Source of the DNA: CAVWCQ01 sp963753545
GTDB lineage: Bacteria; Chloroflexota; Anaerolineae; Aggregatilineales; Aggregatilineaceae
Length of the DNA stretch: 64,000 nt
NCBI GenBank assembly: GCA_963753545.1
Contig: CAVWCQ010000011.1
Span: 434,001 to 498,000, forward strand
Reading direction: 5' to 3'
Made by a program: the position numbers and the translations under genes. The notes under the pieces are model-generated. The model was not told the DNA's origin and did not search any database. It saw nothing but the letters and a program-made list of their open reading frames with translations. This document shows positions 1 to 7,951 of this stretch, piece after piece. Numbering within the stretch: the stretch's first letter is position 1; each line of letters begins with the position of its first letter.

Positions 1-95
1 CCGACCCCTCTCCAGACTGCGCTGGAGAGGGGCAGGAGTTGGCGATTAACGGCTTATCTTGACACGAATTGGGGGTATCGCCATACGCCCCTACA
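1..95. repeat. MITE-like palindromic repeat, copy A (cut by window edge)
   Basis: This is the right-hand part of a repeat also found at about 3257-3495, 16675-16825, 62437-62619 and 63684-63725. It contains a CTCTCC/GGAGAG hairpin, then CTTATCTTGACACGAAT (the terminal inverted-repeat side), a GGGGGTAT/ATACGCCC hairpin and the shared end CGCCCCTACA at 86-95. The left end lies outside the window. It sits just beyond the 3' end of the minus-strand radical SAM cluster. Confidence 0.6.
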
Positions 96-146
96 GAAAC
101 TGGGTGCAGCAAGCTGCGCCCCACCAAAAACGGGGATTTTGAGACG

Positions 147-1499
147 TTACACGCTCACATCGGCCAGCATCTGGGTAATCATGTTCCCGGCGAACCACGA
201 TCCATTACCGGTCAGGAGGAACTGCCCACTCGCGCGATCCTCTGCCAGCAAACGGGCATCCAACCACTGCTGAAACAGGGCGGGATGGATCACGGTGTGG
301 AGCAGCCGCGGATCGATGTGCCCGGCCAGCAGGCCCGTCGTCAACCAGTGCAGGTGATTTTCAATCATGTTACGGCGCAAACCCCCTTGCAGCCCTGGAA
401 AAGATTCGGATACGCCGCGACAGTAAGCGGGATAGGCGGGGTGGCGGTAGTGATAATCGCCAAAGACGCCATCGGCAATCGTGCCCATCGCCAAACAGTC
501 TTCGCTGCGCTCCGGGAACGTAAAATAGAGGTTGGTATCGCGCTCGCGGGCGTAGTGGTTAAACAGCGATTTGCGGTAGCCGAGCGCTGCCAGATAATGA
601 CCGCCTGCCTGTAAATAAAAATAGTTCAGCAGGCGAGGAAGGGTGTGCAGGCCGTACTTCTCAACCCATTTGCGGTTGTGGGGCGACACTTGCAGTTCGT
701 AGACGGAAAAGCCATCTACGCCGGAATCCGAAAGCGTTTTGAGATCAGCCAAAAAACCAGCCAGCGATTGGCCGGGCAGCCCGGCGATCATATCGACGCT
801 GACAATCCAGCCGATAGATACGGCGGCGCTGATTTTGTCGAGCACGGCGGCGGCTGTCTCCTGGCGGTTCAGATTCCCGCGGACTGCATCTTCCAGGCTC
901 TGCACGCCAATATGCAGACGCGTGAAACCCAGCGCATTGAGGGCCGTGATCGCTTCGGGAGAGAGTTCGGAGGAGGTTGTTTCCAAAGCCCATTCCGTGC
1001 CAGGGTGGATGTAAAAACAATCCCGGCAAGTCTGGACAATATCGCTGAAGGCTTCCATACCCAAAACAGGAGGGGTGCCGCCGCCAAAATGCACGGTAGA
1101 GATGGGGCGCTGAGCCAACCCTTCCAGGCGGCTCCACAGGCGGATTTCCTGCTTAAGCACCCGCGTATAACGCTCAATGTGTTCGGCACGGTGGCTTTGC
1201 AGCTTGAAGGAATAACAGTCACAAAAATTGCAATGGCGGGCACAAAAGGGAATATGGATATAGATGGCAATGCCCCGCTTCGGATCGCTTTGCCGGAGAT
1301 CGGTTGCCAGGATCGACCATGCCTGATCGCCCAACTCGGCCAATCCCCGCCGCGTCCAGACCGGAACGGGCGGATAACGATCCTCAACGCGATACGGCGA
1401 CCGTGGGGAGCGAACGGCCTGCCATTCGTGCCAGATCGCGCCCAGGCTGATTGCGGCTGGCGCGTCGCGGAAAAAATCCTCAAAGAGCTGCTGTGCCAT
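147..1499 (-). CDS. HemN/HemW-like radical SAM protein
   Basis: A 450-residue radical SAM enzyme of the coproporphyrinogen dehydrogenase-like (HemN/HemW) family. The cluster motif is C86-x3-C90-x2-C93-x-C95 within IHIPFCARHCNFCDC; the fourth Cys is the HemN/HemW pattern. GGGTP, the SAM-binding motif, follows near residue 139. A HemN-like C-terminal part includes DCLAMGTIADGVFGDYHY. It is longer than a usual HemW (about 380 residues) because roughly 75 residues precede the core. It is the last gene of the operon that starts with the WD40/Cys-rich protein, and its start overlaps the end of the preceding SPASM gene by 20 nt. HemW homologues are heme chaperones or anaerobic porphyrinogen oxidases. 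In this setting it may instead modify the cluster's protein substrate; that is inference, since no heme pathway genes are nearby. Confidence 0.85.
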   Translation of the reverse strand: MAQQLFEDFFRDAPAAISLGAIWHEWQAVRSPRSPYRVEDRYPPVPVWTRRGLAELGDQAWSILATDLRQSDPKRGIAIYIHIPFCARHCNFCDCYSFKLQSHRAEHIERYTRVLKQEIRLWSRLEGLAQRPISTVHFGGGTPPVLGMEAFSDIVQTCRDCFYIHPGTEWALETTSSELSPEAITALNALGFTRLHIGVQSLEDAVRGNLNRQETAAAVLDKISAAVSIGWIVSVDMIAGLPGQSLAGFLADLKTLSDSGVDGFSVYELQVSPHNRKWVEKYGLHTLPRLLNYFYLQAGGHYLAALGYRKSLFNHYARERDTNLYFTFPERSEDCLAMGTIADGVFGDYHYRHPAYPAYCRGVSESFPGLQGGLRRNMIENHLHWLTTGLLAGHIDPRLLHTVIHPALFQQWLDARLLAEDRASGQFLLTGNGSWFAGNMITQMLADVSV

Positions 1500-2799
1500 A
1501 GATCCTTTCCTGCGCCGCTACAGACGCCCATAACTCATCCGCTTTTTCACGCAGGAGGCGATAGGCCAGCGCTTTCTGCACGCGGCAGCGGAAGCCATCG
1601 ATCACCACATGGCAGCTATCGGGACAATCGCGCACGCAGTGATACTGGTTAAAACAGGCCGCGCAGCCTGCGGGCATGGCGCTCATCTGCTGGCGCAGAA
1701 TGTGAATGCGCCGCTGATCGAACTCATACTGGCCGGATGCCGGGTTCAGCGCACCGATTTTCATGCCACCCAATTCCACCTGAGCGGAGTCAGTCGTTTT
1801 AAAACAAGCCGTTGCCAGGCCGGGCGGGACCAGATTCACGACATGGCGAAAGACGTTGCAGTAAGGGCCATGCAGCGAGGCAGGGCGGCTGGCGGAATTC
1901 AACAACGGGATGCCATATTGTCGAGCAACAGCCCGCGACGCGAAAAAACCGTTCACAAAAACGTCCGCCAGATCGGGCCGGAAACCTGATTGTGATTTGC
2001 CACCCGCGTAAACTGGCTCCAGGTGGATTTCCTGGGGAGCAAGCCGCCTGCACACATAATCTACGATTTCTTCCTGGCGGCGCAGCCCATCCCCGGTGAC
2101 CGTTACCCGCGCATGAAAGGGACGCTGAGCACGATGCAGCACATCAGCCGTGCGTTCGACCGCCGCCGAGGTCGGGCCACCGCCGTAGAATGGGCGCTGG
2201 CCGTCCTGGATATCCGCCGGGCCGTCGCAGGACAGGCCGATCAGATCAAAGCGCTGGGCAAGCCAACTCGCTTTTTCAGCGGGCATCGCGCCGTTGGTTG
2301 CCACGTAGCGGAACAAGCTCACGCCAACCGATGTGGCAATTGAATGAAGCAGCGCCAGCAGATCGTCCACGATATCGCGCTGAAGCGTTGGTTCGCCCCC
2401 ACCGTGAAAGACGACTGTGAAGGGAATGCCTTTGCGGCGGCAGTTTTCGGCTACCAGTTGAGCGGCGGCGGTCACTACGGCTGGGTCCAGGCGGGGCGCG
2501 GGCTTATGGTCCGGATCGGTGTAGCAGTAGACGCAGGCAAGATTACACTCATTATTGAGATAAAGGGTCAGACATTCCGGGCTAAACGGCTCCAACTGGC
2601 GGCGGCGAATCTCCACGGCTGACGCCGCTGCCCGCTGCCTGAGTTCACGGCCCGAAACAGATGTCATAAACCCATCTGCCTGCGGCAAAGCGGCGACACC
2701 CACACAGCCGGGCGTGTAGAACAGGGCGTAATCTGCCGTATCCTGCCGGAAAACGGGCTGTCCGGGAGAGCCGATGAGGTGGAAGTCGCTGGTTAACAT
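1480..2799 (-). CDS. Radical SAM/SPASM maturase (anSME-like)
   Basis: A 439-residue radical SAM protein with a C-terminal SPASM domain. The SAM-cluster motif C85-x3-C89-x2-C92 (NECNLACVYCYTD) is followed by HGGGEPTLQ. The SPASM cysteines lie in CAACFNQYHCVRDCPDSC near residues 370-395 and would bind auxiliary 4Fe-4S clusters. Enzymes of this architecture modify peptides or proteins (anaerobic sulfatase maturase, thioether-forming and peptide-ligating RiPP maturases). An N-terminal segment of about 75 residues precedes the barrel. It lies 1 nt downstream of a PqqD-like gene and overlaps the following HemN-like gene. Context suggests action on the WD40/Cys-rich protein; the exact chemistry cannot be read from sequence. 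Confidence 0.87.
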   Translation of the reverse strand: MLTSDFHLIGSPGQPVFRQDTADYALFYTPGCVGVAALPQADGFMTSVSGRELRQRAAASAVEIRRRQLEPFSPECLTLYLNNECNLACVYCYTDPDHKPAPRLDPAVVTAAAQLVAENCRRKGIPFTVVFHGGGEPTLQRDIVDDLLALLHSIATSVGVSLFRYVATNGAMPAEKASWLAQRFDLIGLSCDGPADIQDGQRPFYGGGPTSAAVERTADVLHRAQRPFHARVTVTGDGLRRQEEIVDYVCRRLAPQEIHLEPVYAGGKSQSGFRPDLADVFVNGFFASRAVARQYGIPLLNSASRPASLHGPYCNVFRHVVNLVPPGLATACFKTTDSAQVELGGMKIGALNPASGQYEFDQRRIHILRQQMSAMPAGCAACFNQYHCVRDCPDSCHVVIDGFRCRVQKALAYRLLREKADELWASVAAQERIYGTAAL

Positions 2800-2800
2800 G

Positions 2801-3226
2801 TCAGGCTGGTGGATTCTTGGGCAGACAAACGCGAGCGCTAACCAGCAAGCAAAACAGCTTCCTGGTGTGGGCGAAGGCGTCCGGCTGCTCCCATTTCAGG
2901 TCTCTGGCAACCATCTCCCCGATCTGGCCGAGGGTAAACTGCCCGTTGAGACGGTTAAAGACAGCCAGATTTTCGGACGTGATGGGAAACAGTTTAAGAA
3001 TCATTTCGTCGTCTTTGCCCTGGCTGCGGCTGTAGACAAACCCTTTTTCCGTAAAAATCTTATGCTCGGGATTCATGATTGGGATCAGGCCCAGCAACTG
3101 ATCGTCGGGCAGGTCGTTCATATCACCCAGCGCAAACCCCGGCTTGCCTTTAGCCGAGTCCACCGTGACAGCCAGTTCTTGCAGCAGCATTGGAAAAAAG
3201 CGCCGCCGGGTATATTTGTTGGGCAT
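2801..3226 (-). CDS. PqqD-like peptide-recognition (RRE) protein
   Basis: A 141-residue protein whose C-terminal half (NLAVFNRLNGQFTLGQIGEM onward) has the pattern of PqqD/RRE domains: a hydrophobic strand-helix segment ending in Asn-x-x-x-Gly, then TLxxI and an amphipathic helix. PqqD-type domains bind the leader or recognition segment of a peptide and deliver it to a radical SAM/SPASM partner. The gene sits directly upstream (1 nt) of the SPASM gene ending at 1480, the classic RRE-maturase order. The first about 70 residues are not recognised. It is separated from the preceding radical SAM gene by a MITE-like repeat. Confidence 0.65.
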   Translation of the reverse strand: MPNKYTRRRFFPMLLQELAVTVDSAKGKPGFALGDMNDLPDDQLLGLIPIMNPEHKIFTEKGFVYSRSQGKDDEMILKLFPITSENLAVFNRLNGQFTLGQIGEMVARDLKWEQPDAFAHTRKLFCLLVSARVCLPKNPPA

Positions 3227-3256
3227 TTTACTTTCCCTTCAGCACGTATTTTGAGG

Positions 3257-3495
3257 GCGGGTTTGTTAACCCGCTCATAGGCATCAAGATAAGGAAATGA
3301 ACGTTGTGGGTCGCAGACGCAGGCCCTCATCCCGGCTCAGCGTCGCACTTCGTGCGCTAGCGGCTGAGCTTCCCTTCCCCCACAGCTTGGCTTGCTTCGC
3401 AAGCACGCGGGGGGAAGGGGAAAACGAGTTAAAGACAAACTCGTCTAATGGCTTAAATTGACGCGAATGGGTGGGTTTGTTAACCCGCCCCTACA
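3257..3495. repeat. MITE-like palindromic repeat, copy B
   Basis: The element has near-identical hairpins at both ends (GCGGGTTTGTTAACCCGC at 3257-3274 and GGGTTTGTTAACCCGCCC at 3473-3490). Just inside are inverted ends GCATCAAGATAAG (3281-3293) and CTTAAATTGACGCG (3452-3465). The core holds the CCTTCCCCCACAG / GGGGGGAAGGGG inverted pair and the hairpin GCTTGCTTCGCAAGC (3390-3404). It ends in CGCCCCTACA at 3486-3495. The stop codon of the 386-residue radical SAM gene lies inside this terminus. Confidence 0.75.
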
Positions 3496-4651
3496 TAGCT
3501 GTATCCAGAAGATCAAAGGCGACCCACGTTCCCTGATCGTAAATTGATAAGGGGGCTGTGCGAACCATCCGGGCAAAGGCGAGAGTCGAGCAGCGATGCG
3601 CCATCTGGTGCAGCAAGTCCGGGTGAAAAAAATAGATGTCATCAGAGCTATAGGCACAGTAACTTTCATAAAATGTGCCGTCCAGCAGCTTTTCATAGGG
3701 AGCCTGGACCAGCGGAGCCAACGCCTGACGCCGCCCGCGCAGTTGGCGGAGCTTGCTTTGCATGGAACAGTCATTCACAGACAGCGGCAAATGGTCGCGC
3801 TGCACAGCCAGCATCACGGCCCGAACAACCGCCCGACTGCGGGGATCAATGACCGTGCGGTGGCCGTCAGGAGTCACCACGTCGCAGCGCTCCCCAGCAC
3901 ATTCCGCCGAATTGCTGCCCGGCTCGAACATCAATTCGTGCAGATTCAAGAAGCGCACGCCCCGGCTGCTCCAGTCGGGTAGGGAGGCGATCAGCTTGTC
4001 GACATGGGCGGGGATGGCCGGGATTTCAACCGTCACGGTGGGCAGCAAACGCGCCGCCAGAGCAACGTTATTCAATACCGCCGCATTATCGTATCCGGTC
4101 GCCGCCAGATTAAAGCGAATCTCATGGATGCCCAGTTCGGACAGGACACGCAGATTTTTCTCGGATGTCAGAACCCCATTGGTATATACCCAGGTATAGG
4201 CATCGGGATTCAGGGGTTTGAACTGCGCGATCCAGTCGAAGAGCAGATTGGGCCGCATAAACGGATCGCCGCCGGAAAAGCTGATGCCATTGATCAACGT
4301 CCTGGCATACGCGGCGCTGATCTCGGCAGGTGTGGCCCCATAAGCCGATCCTGAATAATCGGAGGGGATGGCGTGCGGGCTGCAACAGAACGAGCAGTTG
4401 AGATTGCAGCGCATCGTTGTGAAGACACAATCCCATGTCCCGTTTTTGCAGGCCTGGCAGCCCGGCGATAATTCGCCCAGGACGACAAGCTCGCCGCCGT
4501 CTTCAAAACGAACGCCGGGGATATCGCGCTTAAGTTGGGCCGCATACCTTTCCCAGACAGGATGGAGCGATTCGATTGTCGCAGGCGGGAGGGGTCTCAC
4601 CGCATCCGCAATAGCCTGTAAGGGCGCGGGCAGACTTACGAGGGACGGCAT
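3491..4651 (-). CDS. Radical SAM protein without SPASM domain
   Basis: A 386-residue radical SAM enzyme. The motif C82-x3-C86-x2-C89 lies in MRCNLNCSFCC, followed by an extra Cys90. ISFSGGDPF supplies the GGE-like SAM motif. Unusually, three more cysteines (C65, C68, C75, in GCQACKNGTWDC) sit immediately before the barrel and could bind a second metal cluster. There is no clear SPASM Cys array at the C-terminus, though C-terminal Cys residues exist near 345 and 362. The gene overlaps the upstream SPASM gene by 16 nt, so translation is coupled. The TAG stop falls within repeat copy B, so the 3' end may have been set by insertion of that element. A role in the same maturation pathway is inferred from the operon. 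Confidence 0.82.
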   Translation of the reverse strand: MPSLVSLPAPLQAIADAVRPLPPATIESLHPVWERYAAQLKRDIPGVRFEDGGELVVLGELSPGCQACKNGTWDCVFTTMRCNLNCSFCCSPHAIPSDYSGSAYGATPAEISAAYARTLINGISFSGGDPFMRPNLLFDWIAQFKPLNPDAYTWVYTNGVLTSEKNLRVLSELGIHEIRFNLAATGYDNAAVLNNVALAARLLPTVTVEIPAIPAHVDKLIASLPDWSSRGVRFLNLHELMFEPGSNSAECAGERCDVVTPDGHRTVIDPRSRAVVRAVMLAVQRDHLPLSVNDCSMQSKLRQLRGRRQALAPLVQAPYEKLLDGTFYESYCAYSSDDIYFFHPDLLHQMAHRCSTLAFARMVRTAPLSIYDQGTWVAFDLLDTAM

Positions 4652-5994
4652 AATTCGCCCGGTTTAGCCATGACGGACTGGCCGGTCCAGACACCGTCCG
4701 CCGCCATGATATTCCACAGCAGCAGCCGTGCCGTGATCTGCTGGTTGGTATAACAGCGCGTGGTCGTCGGCTGGATGCCGTCACCATCCGCGAGGAAGGA
4801 ACGGGTATAACAATCTCCGGCGCAGTGCCAGTGGCAGAAACAGCCGGGGCATAGATCCCGTTTCTTGCCCTCCAACGATCCCAGGATTCGTTCGCGGGCC
4901 TCCACATCGATCTGGGCGTGGCCGTGATCGACGCTGCCAAAGGTCGAAATGTTTGCCATCTGATGGTTGTCGCTGGCGATCTCATAACATGTCACCAGAT
5001 TGCCGCCCGCATTCACAATCAGCGCATTATAGGGCGCGGAACAGAAGGTTTGGGTCAGCAGCCAGGGACGCGCACCGGAATAGACGAGATGGCGGCCCGC
5101 GTCAACGGCGATCTCAAAGGCTTCCATAAAGGCGTCGATGAACGCTTCGCTCTCGTCCAGGGTCGATTCCTGGTGTTCGCCGCGCACGATATTAAAGGCG
5201 GGTTCGACCTGGATGGAACGGCAGCGCGTGTTTTCGCAGATATAGCGCACATCAGCGGGGAATTTACCCCGCCAGGGCGCGGTTGCCGTCATGCGGATGC
5301 CATAGGGAAAATCCTTGTCGTCGAGGGCGTGGATCGTCTTGATAACATGCTCAAACGATTCCCGGCCTCCGACCAGCGGGCGCTGCGTATTTTGCGTCTC
5401 CGGCCCGCCATCGAAGGAAATGGTCACGTTATCGAGATGGGTTGTGATCCACTCAAACTGCTGGCGGGACCAGATGCCGTTACTGACCATGCCGATCTTG
5501 GCGGGCAGCGGCTTGGCGCGGGCATAAGCCGTCGCCTGCTTGATCACGCTCCAGGCGTGAGTTGGCTCGCCGCCGCCATGAAAACAGGCGTCAAAATGGG
5601 GCAACTTTTGATCGATAGCATTCTGGCTGGCCTGATCAATGGCCGCCTGGGCCAGTTCAAGCGTCAGGTCTTCGGGCTGGCGAACACCTGCATCCGCGTA
5701 GCAGTACACGCAGCGCAGCGAACAGCGGTTGGTCATCAGCATGACTGCCGTCGTCGGGCGGAAGGTGTGGCTGGGAGCCGGAGGCGGGGTTGGATCGGGC
5801 CTGAAAAAGCCGATACTCTGCAAAAAGGATCGAATCTCCTCCGGCAGATCGTCACCGGAGGAGCCGTCGTTTGCCAGGCGCTGTACCAGATCAGCCATCG
5901 CCCGGTTGCCGATAAAGGCGAGGCGCAGCAGAGGCCGGTAGAGAATAAACTTGTCTTCGATGGGGATAGCGTAGAGTTCCACAACCGGCCTCAC
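4636..5994 (-). CDS. Radical SAM/SPASM maturase
   Basis: A 452-residue protein with an N-terminal segment of about 80 residues (YAIPIEDKFILYRPL...) related to that of the 452-residue enzyme ending at 10112. It then has the radical SAM core C91-x3-C95-x2-C98 (NRCSLRCVYCYADAG), with FHGGGEPTH as SAM motif. The SPASM end contains CPGCFCHWHCAGDC near residue 400. The two 452-residue enzymes look like paralogues that flank the WD40 gene. It begins 14 nt after the stop of the WD40/Cys-rich gene and is the most intimate candidate for the enzyme acting on that tail. Known family members form thioether, C-C or other crosslinks or activate sulfatases; the reaction here is unknown. Confidence 0.87.
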   Translation of the reverse strand: MRPVVELYAIPIEDKFILYRPLLRLAFIGNRAMADLVQRLANDGSSGDDLPEEIRSFLQSIGFFRPDPTPPPAPSHTFRPTTAVMLMTNRCSLRCVYCYADAGVRQPEDLTLELAQAAIDQASQNAIDQKLPHFDACFHGGGEPTHAWSVIKQATAYARAKPLPAKIGMVSNGIWSRQQFEWITTHLDNVTISFDGGPETQNTQRPLVGGRESFEHVIKTIHALDDKDFPYGIRMTATAPWRGKFPADVRYICENTRCRSIQVEPAFNIVRGEHQESTLDESEAFIDAFMEAFEIAVDAGRHLVYSGARPWLLTQTFCSAPYNALIVNAGGNLVTCYEIASDNHQMANISTFGSVDHGHAQIDVEARERILGSLEGKKRDLCPGCFCHWHCAGDCYTRSFLADGDGIQPTTTRCYTNQQITARLLLWNIMAADGVWTGQSVMAKPGELCRPS

Positions 5995-6008
5995 TTCTCA
6001 CTTATGAA

Positions 6009-7850
6009 CTAATTGGGATACCAGTAATGCACGCTGTCGCAGGTGCAGACCTGATCGCACGAGCAGTAGGTGTCGCCCACGCATGAGCAGACCGTGTCAC
6101 ATGAACAGGGTGGCGGCGCAGTATATCCGTCGCACGAACAGGCAACATAGCCGTCACATGTGCATGCCGGGATGGGCGTCGGGGCGATATAGCCGTCGCA
6201 TGAACAGGACGGGATAGAGCCAGCAACGCAGTTGCAGATGCAGACCGCGCCAAATGGAATATCTGATCCGCACGGCAAGGTGAAGGTATACGTTCCACCC
6301 GCCGGAGCGCCTGAACCCGCGCCGCCGCCGTCAGCAGTGGGAGCGGGGATATCCCCGAAATTGGTGCTGACCACTGGTACTTCGAGAACAATACCTTCCA
6401 CCGTATCGAAGTTGATGTCCAGGTCGATCAGGGATTTCAGGAGCTGCCCGTTCATCGCGTTCCACAACCGGATCGTAAAGTCGCTGCTACCGGAGGCCAC
6501 GAGCTGTCCATCGGGCGTAAACAGCACCGTATTGACCGCGTCCGTATGGCCTTCCAGAGTAGCGGACAGATAACCATCTGGCACCGACCACAGCTTGATC
6601 GTCAGGTCATTGCTGGCGGAAGCTAACTGGCCGCCGTCCGGGCTGAAGGCTAATTCGTTAATCCATTCCGCATGACCGGGGGCAATTCCGATCTGGCTGT
6701 GAAGCGCCAGATCCCAGAGGCTGATAGCACCACCCTGGGCAGCGACGGCCAAAACCGTTCCTGCCGGGTTGATCGCCAGGGTGCCTGCTGCATCCCCGAT
6801 ATCCAAATCAGCAATCGAGTTGCCGCCGGGCAGCGACCAGAGATGGACCGTTCCGCCAACTCCTGCCGCCGCTAACAGGCTTCCATCGGGACTAATCACC
6901 AAACGATTGATACTGCGTCCGACGGGGAGGGTCAGGAATGTGGCGATATAGCCAGTGCGCCCATCGTCCATGAGAATCTTCTGCCACTCGGCCCCAGCCT
7001 CTATCACCTGAAGCGTATCACCGGGGCTGGCATGACCGATAATATTGGAATTCATCGAGGCCGAATCGCGCACGTTGACCTGCTCAGTCGCGTTGATCAC
7101 CCACGTTTCTGCTGAACTGTATCCTTCGAGAGTGGCGACCAATTTAGCAGTGGGCAGTGCCCACAACTTGATCGTTCCATCCTGGCTGCCCGAGACCAGC
7201 AGCGTACCGTCGGCGTTGATGGCGAGGGCATTGACGGGGCCACTGTGATCGGAGAGCGTGGCGACCAGATTGCCCTCCGGGACTGCCCACAGTTTAATCA
7301 CGCCATCCCTGCTGGCTGTTGCCAGAAGGGTACCAGCCGGGTTGATAGTCACCGCGGAGATTTCGGCATTATGATCGGCTTCAAAACCCATCTCTTCGCC
7401 GCTGGGCAGGGCGTAGATGCACGCTTTTTGATCCAATCCACCTGTCGCTAAGAGACCCTGTTTTTTGCAGAGGGCCAAAAAGTGAACCGGAGCAGAATGA
7501 TCGGTGAGTGTTTTGAACAGCGCACCGTCGGGCATAGACCACAGCTTGACCGTGTTATCCTCACTAGCGGAGGCCATGAGCGCGCCTGATGAATGAATGG
7601 AGAGGGCCATCACCTTGTTACGGTGGGCCTGGATGACCGTGCGCCGCCGCAGCACCTGATGACGCGACTGCTGCATGATTTGCTGGTCATTGGCGTTTGC
7701 GACCAGCGGCACAGCAGCGGCTGCCGCAGCCGCCGTGCTTATCGTCGCCAGGAAGCCGCGCCGGTTAAATTTCCACGCGCCATCAACATCTTTCTCAACG
7801 GCAAAAACTTCTGGCTGTTCTTGTTTTGGTTGATCGTCCTGCTCAGTCAT
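6009..7850 (-). CDS. Tat-exported WD40/SH3b protein with Cys-rich CxCD-repeat tail; probable radical SAM substrate
   Basis: A 613-residue protein. The N-terminus has a twin-arginine signal (R30-R31, NRRGFLATIS, then an Ala-rich hydrophobic stretch to about residue 53). Eight WD40 repeats follow, four at about 78-245 and four at about 312-475, with an SH3b domain (about 248-308) inserted between. A Gly/Ala linker (about 505-520) leads to a tail at 525-613 with 18 Cys in eight CxC pairs. Six pairs are directly followed by Asp, and three read CxCDGY. The protein ends HYWYPN. The start is supported by an AGGGGGA site. The cluster of radical SAM and PqqD-like genes around it makes the tail a likely modified core, with the folded product exported by Tat. 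An alternative is a metal-binding tail without crosslinks. No frameshift is present. Confidence 0.85.
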   Translation of the reverse strand: MTEQDDQPKQEQPEVFAVEKDVDGAWKFNRRGFLATISTAAAAAAAVPLVANANDQQIMQQSRHQVLRRRTVIQAHRNKVMALSIHSSGALMASASEDNTVKLWSMPDGALFKTLTDHSAPVHFLALCKKQGLLATGGLDQKACIYALPSGEEMGFEADHNAEISAVTINPAGTLLATASRDGVIKLWAVPEGNLVATLSDHSGPVNALAINADGTLLVSGSQDGTIKLWALPTAKLVATLEGYSSAETWVINATEQVNVRDSASMNSNIIGHASPGDTLQVIEAGAEWQKILMDDGRTGYIATFLTLPVGRSINRLVISPDGSLLAAAGVGGTVHLWSLPGGNSIADLDIGDAAGTLAINPAGTVLAVAAQGGAISLWDLALHSQIGIAPGHAEWINELAFSPDGGQLASASNDLTIKLWSVPDGYLSATLEGHTDAVNTVLFTPDGQLVASGSSDFTIRLWNAMNGQLLKSLIDLDINFDTVEGIVLEVPVVSTNFGDIPAPTADGGGAGSGAPAGGTYTFTLPCGSDIPFGAVCICNCVAGSIPSCSCDGYIAPTPIPACTCDGYVACSCDGYTAPPPCSCDTVCSCVGDTYCSCDQVCTCDSVHYWYPN

Positions 7851-7886
7851 CGATCTGTCCCCCTGCTAAAGTGACCAATAGATGCA

Positions 7887-7915
7887 ATTCTATGGGCGGA
7901 TACCCTCAGACACAA
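7887..7915 (-). promoter_or_regulatory. Putative sigma70-type promoter of the WD40/Cys-rich gene
   Basis: On the minus strand, TTGTGT (7915-7910), a 17-bp spacer and TAGAAT (7892-7887) match a -35/-10 pair. They lie about 40 nt upstream of the ATG at 7850 and just after the stop of the preceding operon at 7952. This would allow the substrate gene to be expressed independently of the upstream maturase operon. Confidence 0.5.
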
Positions 7916-7951
7916 TTGAGGAGATGCCCCCTTACGCCGTTATATTCGGTA

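Noticed and set aside
645..1652. Long plus-strand open frames across the radical SAM genes (for example 645-1652 and 4918-6012)
   Set aside because: They are antisense shadows of well-conserved radical SAM genes, with no recognisable domains or ribosome-binding sites.
6012..6278. Cys-rich tail as a CRISPR or simple DNA repeat
   Set aside because: The repeat is at the protein level with variable codons and spacing, in frame with the WD40 gene; there are no spacers.
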